From the NCBI RefSeq assembly GCF_030053135.1, contig NZ_CP125652.1, positions 4,272,501-4,336,500 of the forward strand: DNA of 64,000 bases, written 5' to 3'. This DNA is from Rhizobium sp. BT04. GTDB taxonomy: Bacteria; Pseudomonadota; Alphaproteobacteria; Rhizobiales; Rhizobiaceae. Each line of letters opens with the position of its first letter. Position 1 is the stretch's first letter. Below, one piece after another: positions 63,923-64,000 of this stretch. Below the pieces are notes generated by a model. The model was not told where the DNA came from, ran no database searches, and saw only the letters and a program-made list of their open reading frames with translations. A program made the translations under genes and the position numbers.

Positions 63923-64000
63923 ATGACAGCGGACTTGCGGGAGAAAGTGGCTTTGGTGGCCGGAGCAACACGCGGCGCCGGTCGTGGCATCGCGGTGGAA
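63923..64000 (+). CDS. Short-chain dehydrogenase/reductase, 3' end outside the window
   Basis: Only 26 codons are visible: MTADLREKVALVAGATRGAG and RGIAVE. The TGxxxGxG-like cofactor site (VAGATRGAGRGIA) identifies the NAD(P)-binding Rossmann fold of SDR enzymes. GAGGAGGATGGAAAG precedes the ATG. It is divergent from the TetR gene, which probably represses it. The substrate cannot be judged. Confidence 0.85.
   Translation, partial: MTADLREKVALVAGATRGAGRGIAVE

Overview
The window looks like a chromosomal stretch of a fast-growing rhizobium, most likely Rhizobium of the leguminosarum/etli group. The basis is recognition, not a search: a RosR/MucR regulator whose whole sequence looks like rhizobial RosR, a dmeR-dmeF cobalt/nickel efflux pair, rhizobium-type dispersed palindromic repeats, and GC-rich coding with alphaproteobacterial families (DUF1491, DUF2336, DUF930, DUF5330). 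I saw no rRNA, tRNA, CRISPR array or prophage.

Layout. 1-4.7 kb: the end of an RND efflux pump, a DUF900 alpha/beta hydrolase and a TetR regulator. 4.8-9.5 kb: cupin protein, sugar isomerase-like TIM barrel, zinc alcohol dehydrogenase, class IV aminotransferase and an orphan membrane protein. 9.6-10.2 kb: a gene graveyard with the 3' ends of a lysR gene and of nadE abutting, both frameshifted. 10.2-19.3 kb: MFS exporter, SnoaL-like protein, methyltransferase, sodB, metallophosphoesterase, a divergent YafY-type regulator/LysE exporter pair with a palindrome between them, two c-type cytochrome genes and a GNAT enzyme. 19.6-22 kb: dmeRF with a textbook RcnR-like operator, then a class A beta-lactamase with an acidic linker. 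22.4-33.7 kb: GST, PQQ glucose dehydrogenase, SelO, a 14-TM exporter, DUF1697, oligopeptidase B, DUF930, a polysaccharide deacetylase-like protein and a PH-domain membrane protein. 33.7-41.3 kb: FAD oxidoreductase with an AI-2E-type permease, a Tat-signal VOC protein, USP, hemolysin III, acetyltransferase, pentapeptide-repeat protein and msrB.

41.4-47.4 kb holds a complete seven-gene Mrp cation/proton antiporter operon (mrpABCDEFG) with overlapping start/stop codons. It is followed by a long AT-rich leader with palindromes and then rosR, the exopolysaccharide regulator. 48.6-59.7 kb is an ordinary core region: sufE, DUF5330, a sensor kinase overlapping a peptidoglycan-binding protein, DUF1491, DUF2336, two very small genes, a DUF1254/DUF1214 pair, a class A penicillin-binding protein and a YcgN-family protein.

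59.7-63.2 kb is the most unusual part. Two decayed, inverted copies of one end of an IS701-type element enclose a divergent EF-G-like gene, and an IS6-type fragment interrupts one of them. The EF-G-like protein keeps its P-loop and a recognisable domain IV, but lacks the switch I motif and the catalytic histidine of true EF-G. The window ends with a TetR regulator divergent from an SDR gene, with a perfect inverted repeat between them.

No clearly new multi-gene system could be demonstrated. The best leads are the IS-enclosed degenerate EF-G paralogue, the acidic-linker beta-lactamase, the Tat-exported VOC protein, the metal-ligand-deficient deacetylase and the operator palindromes.
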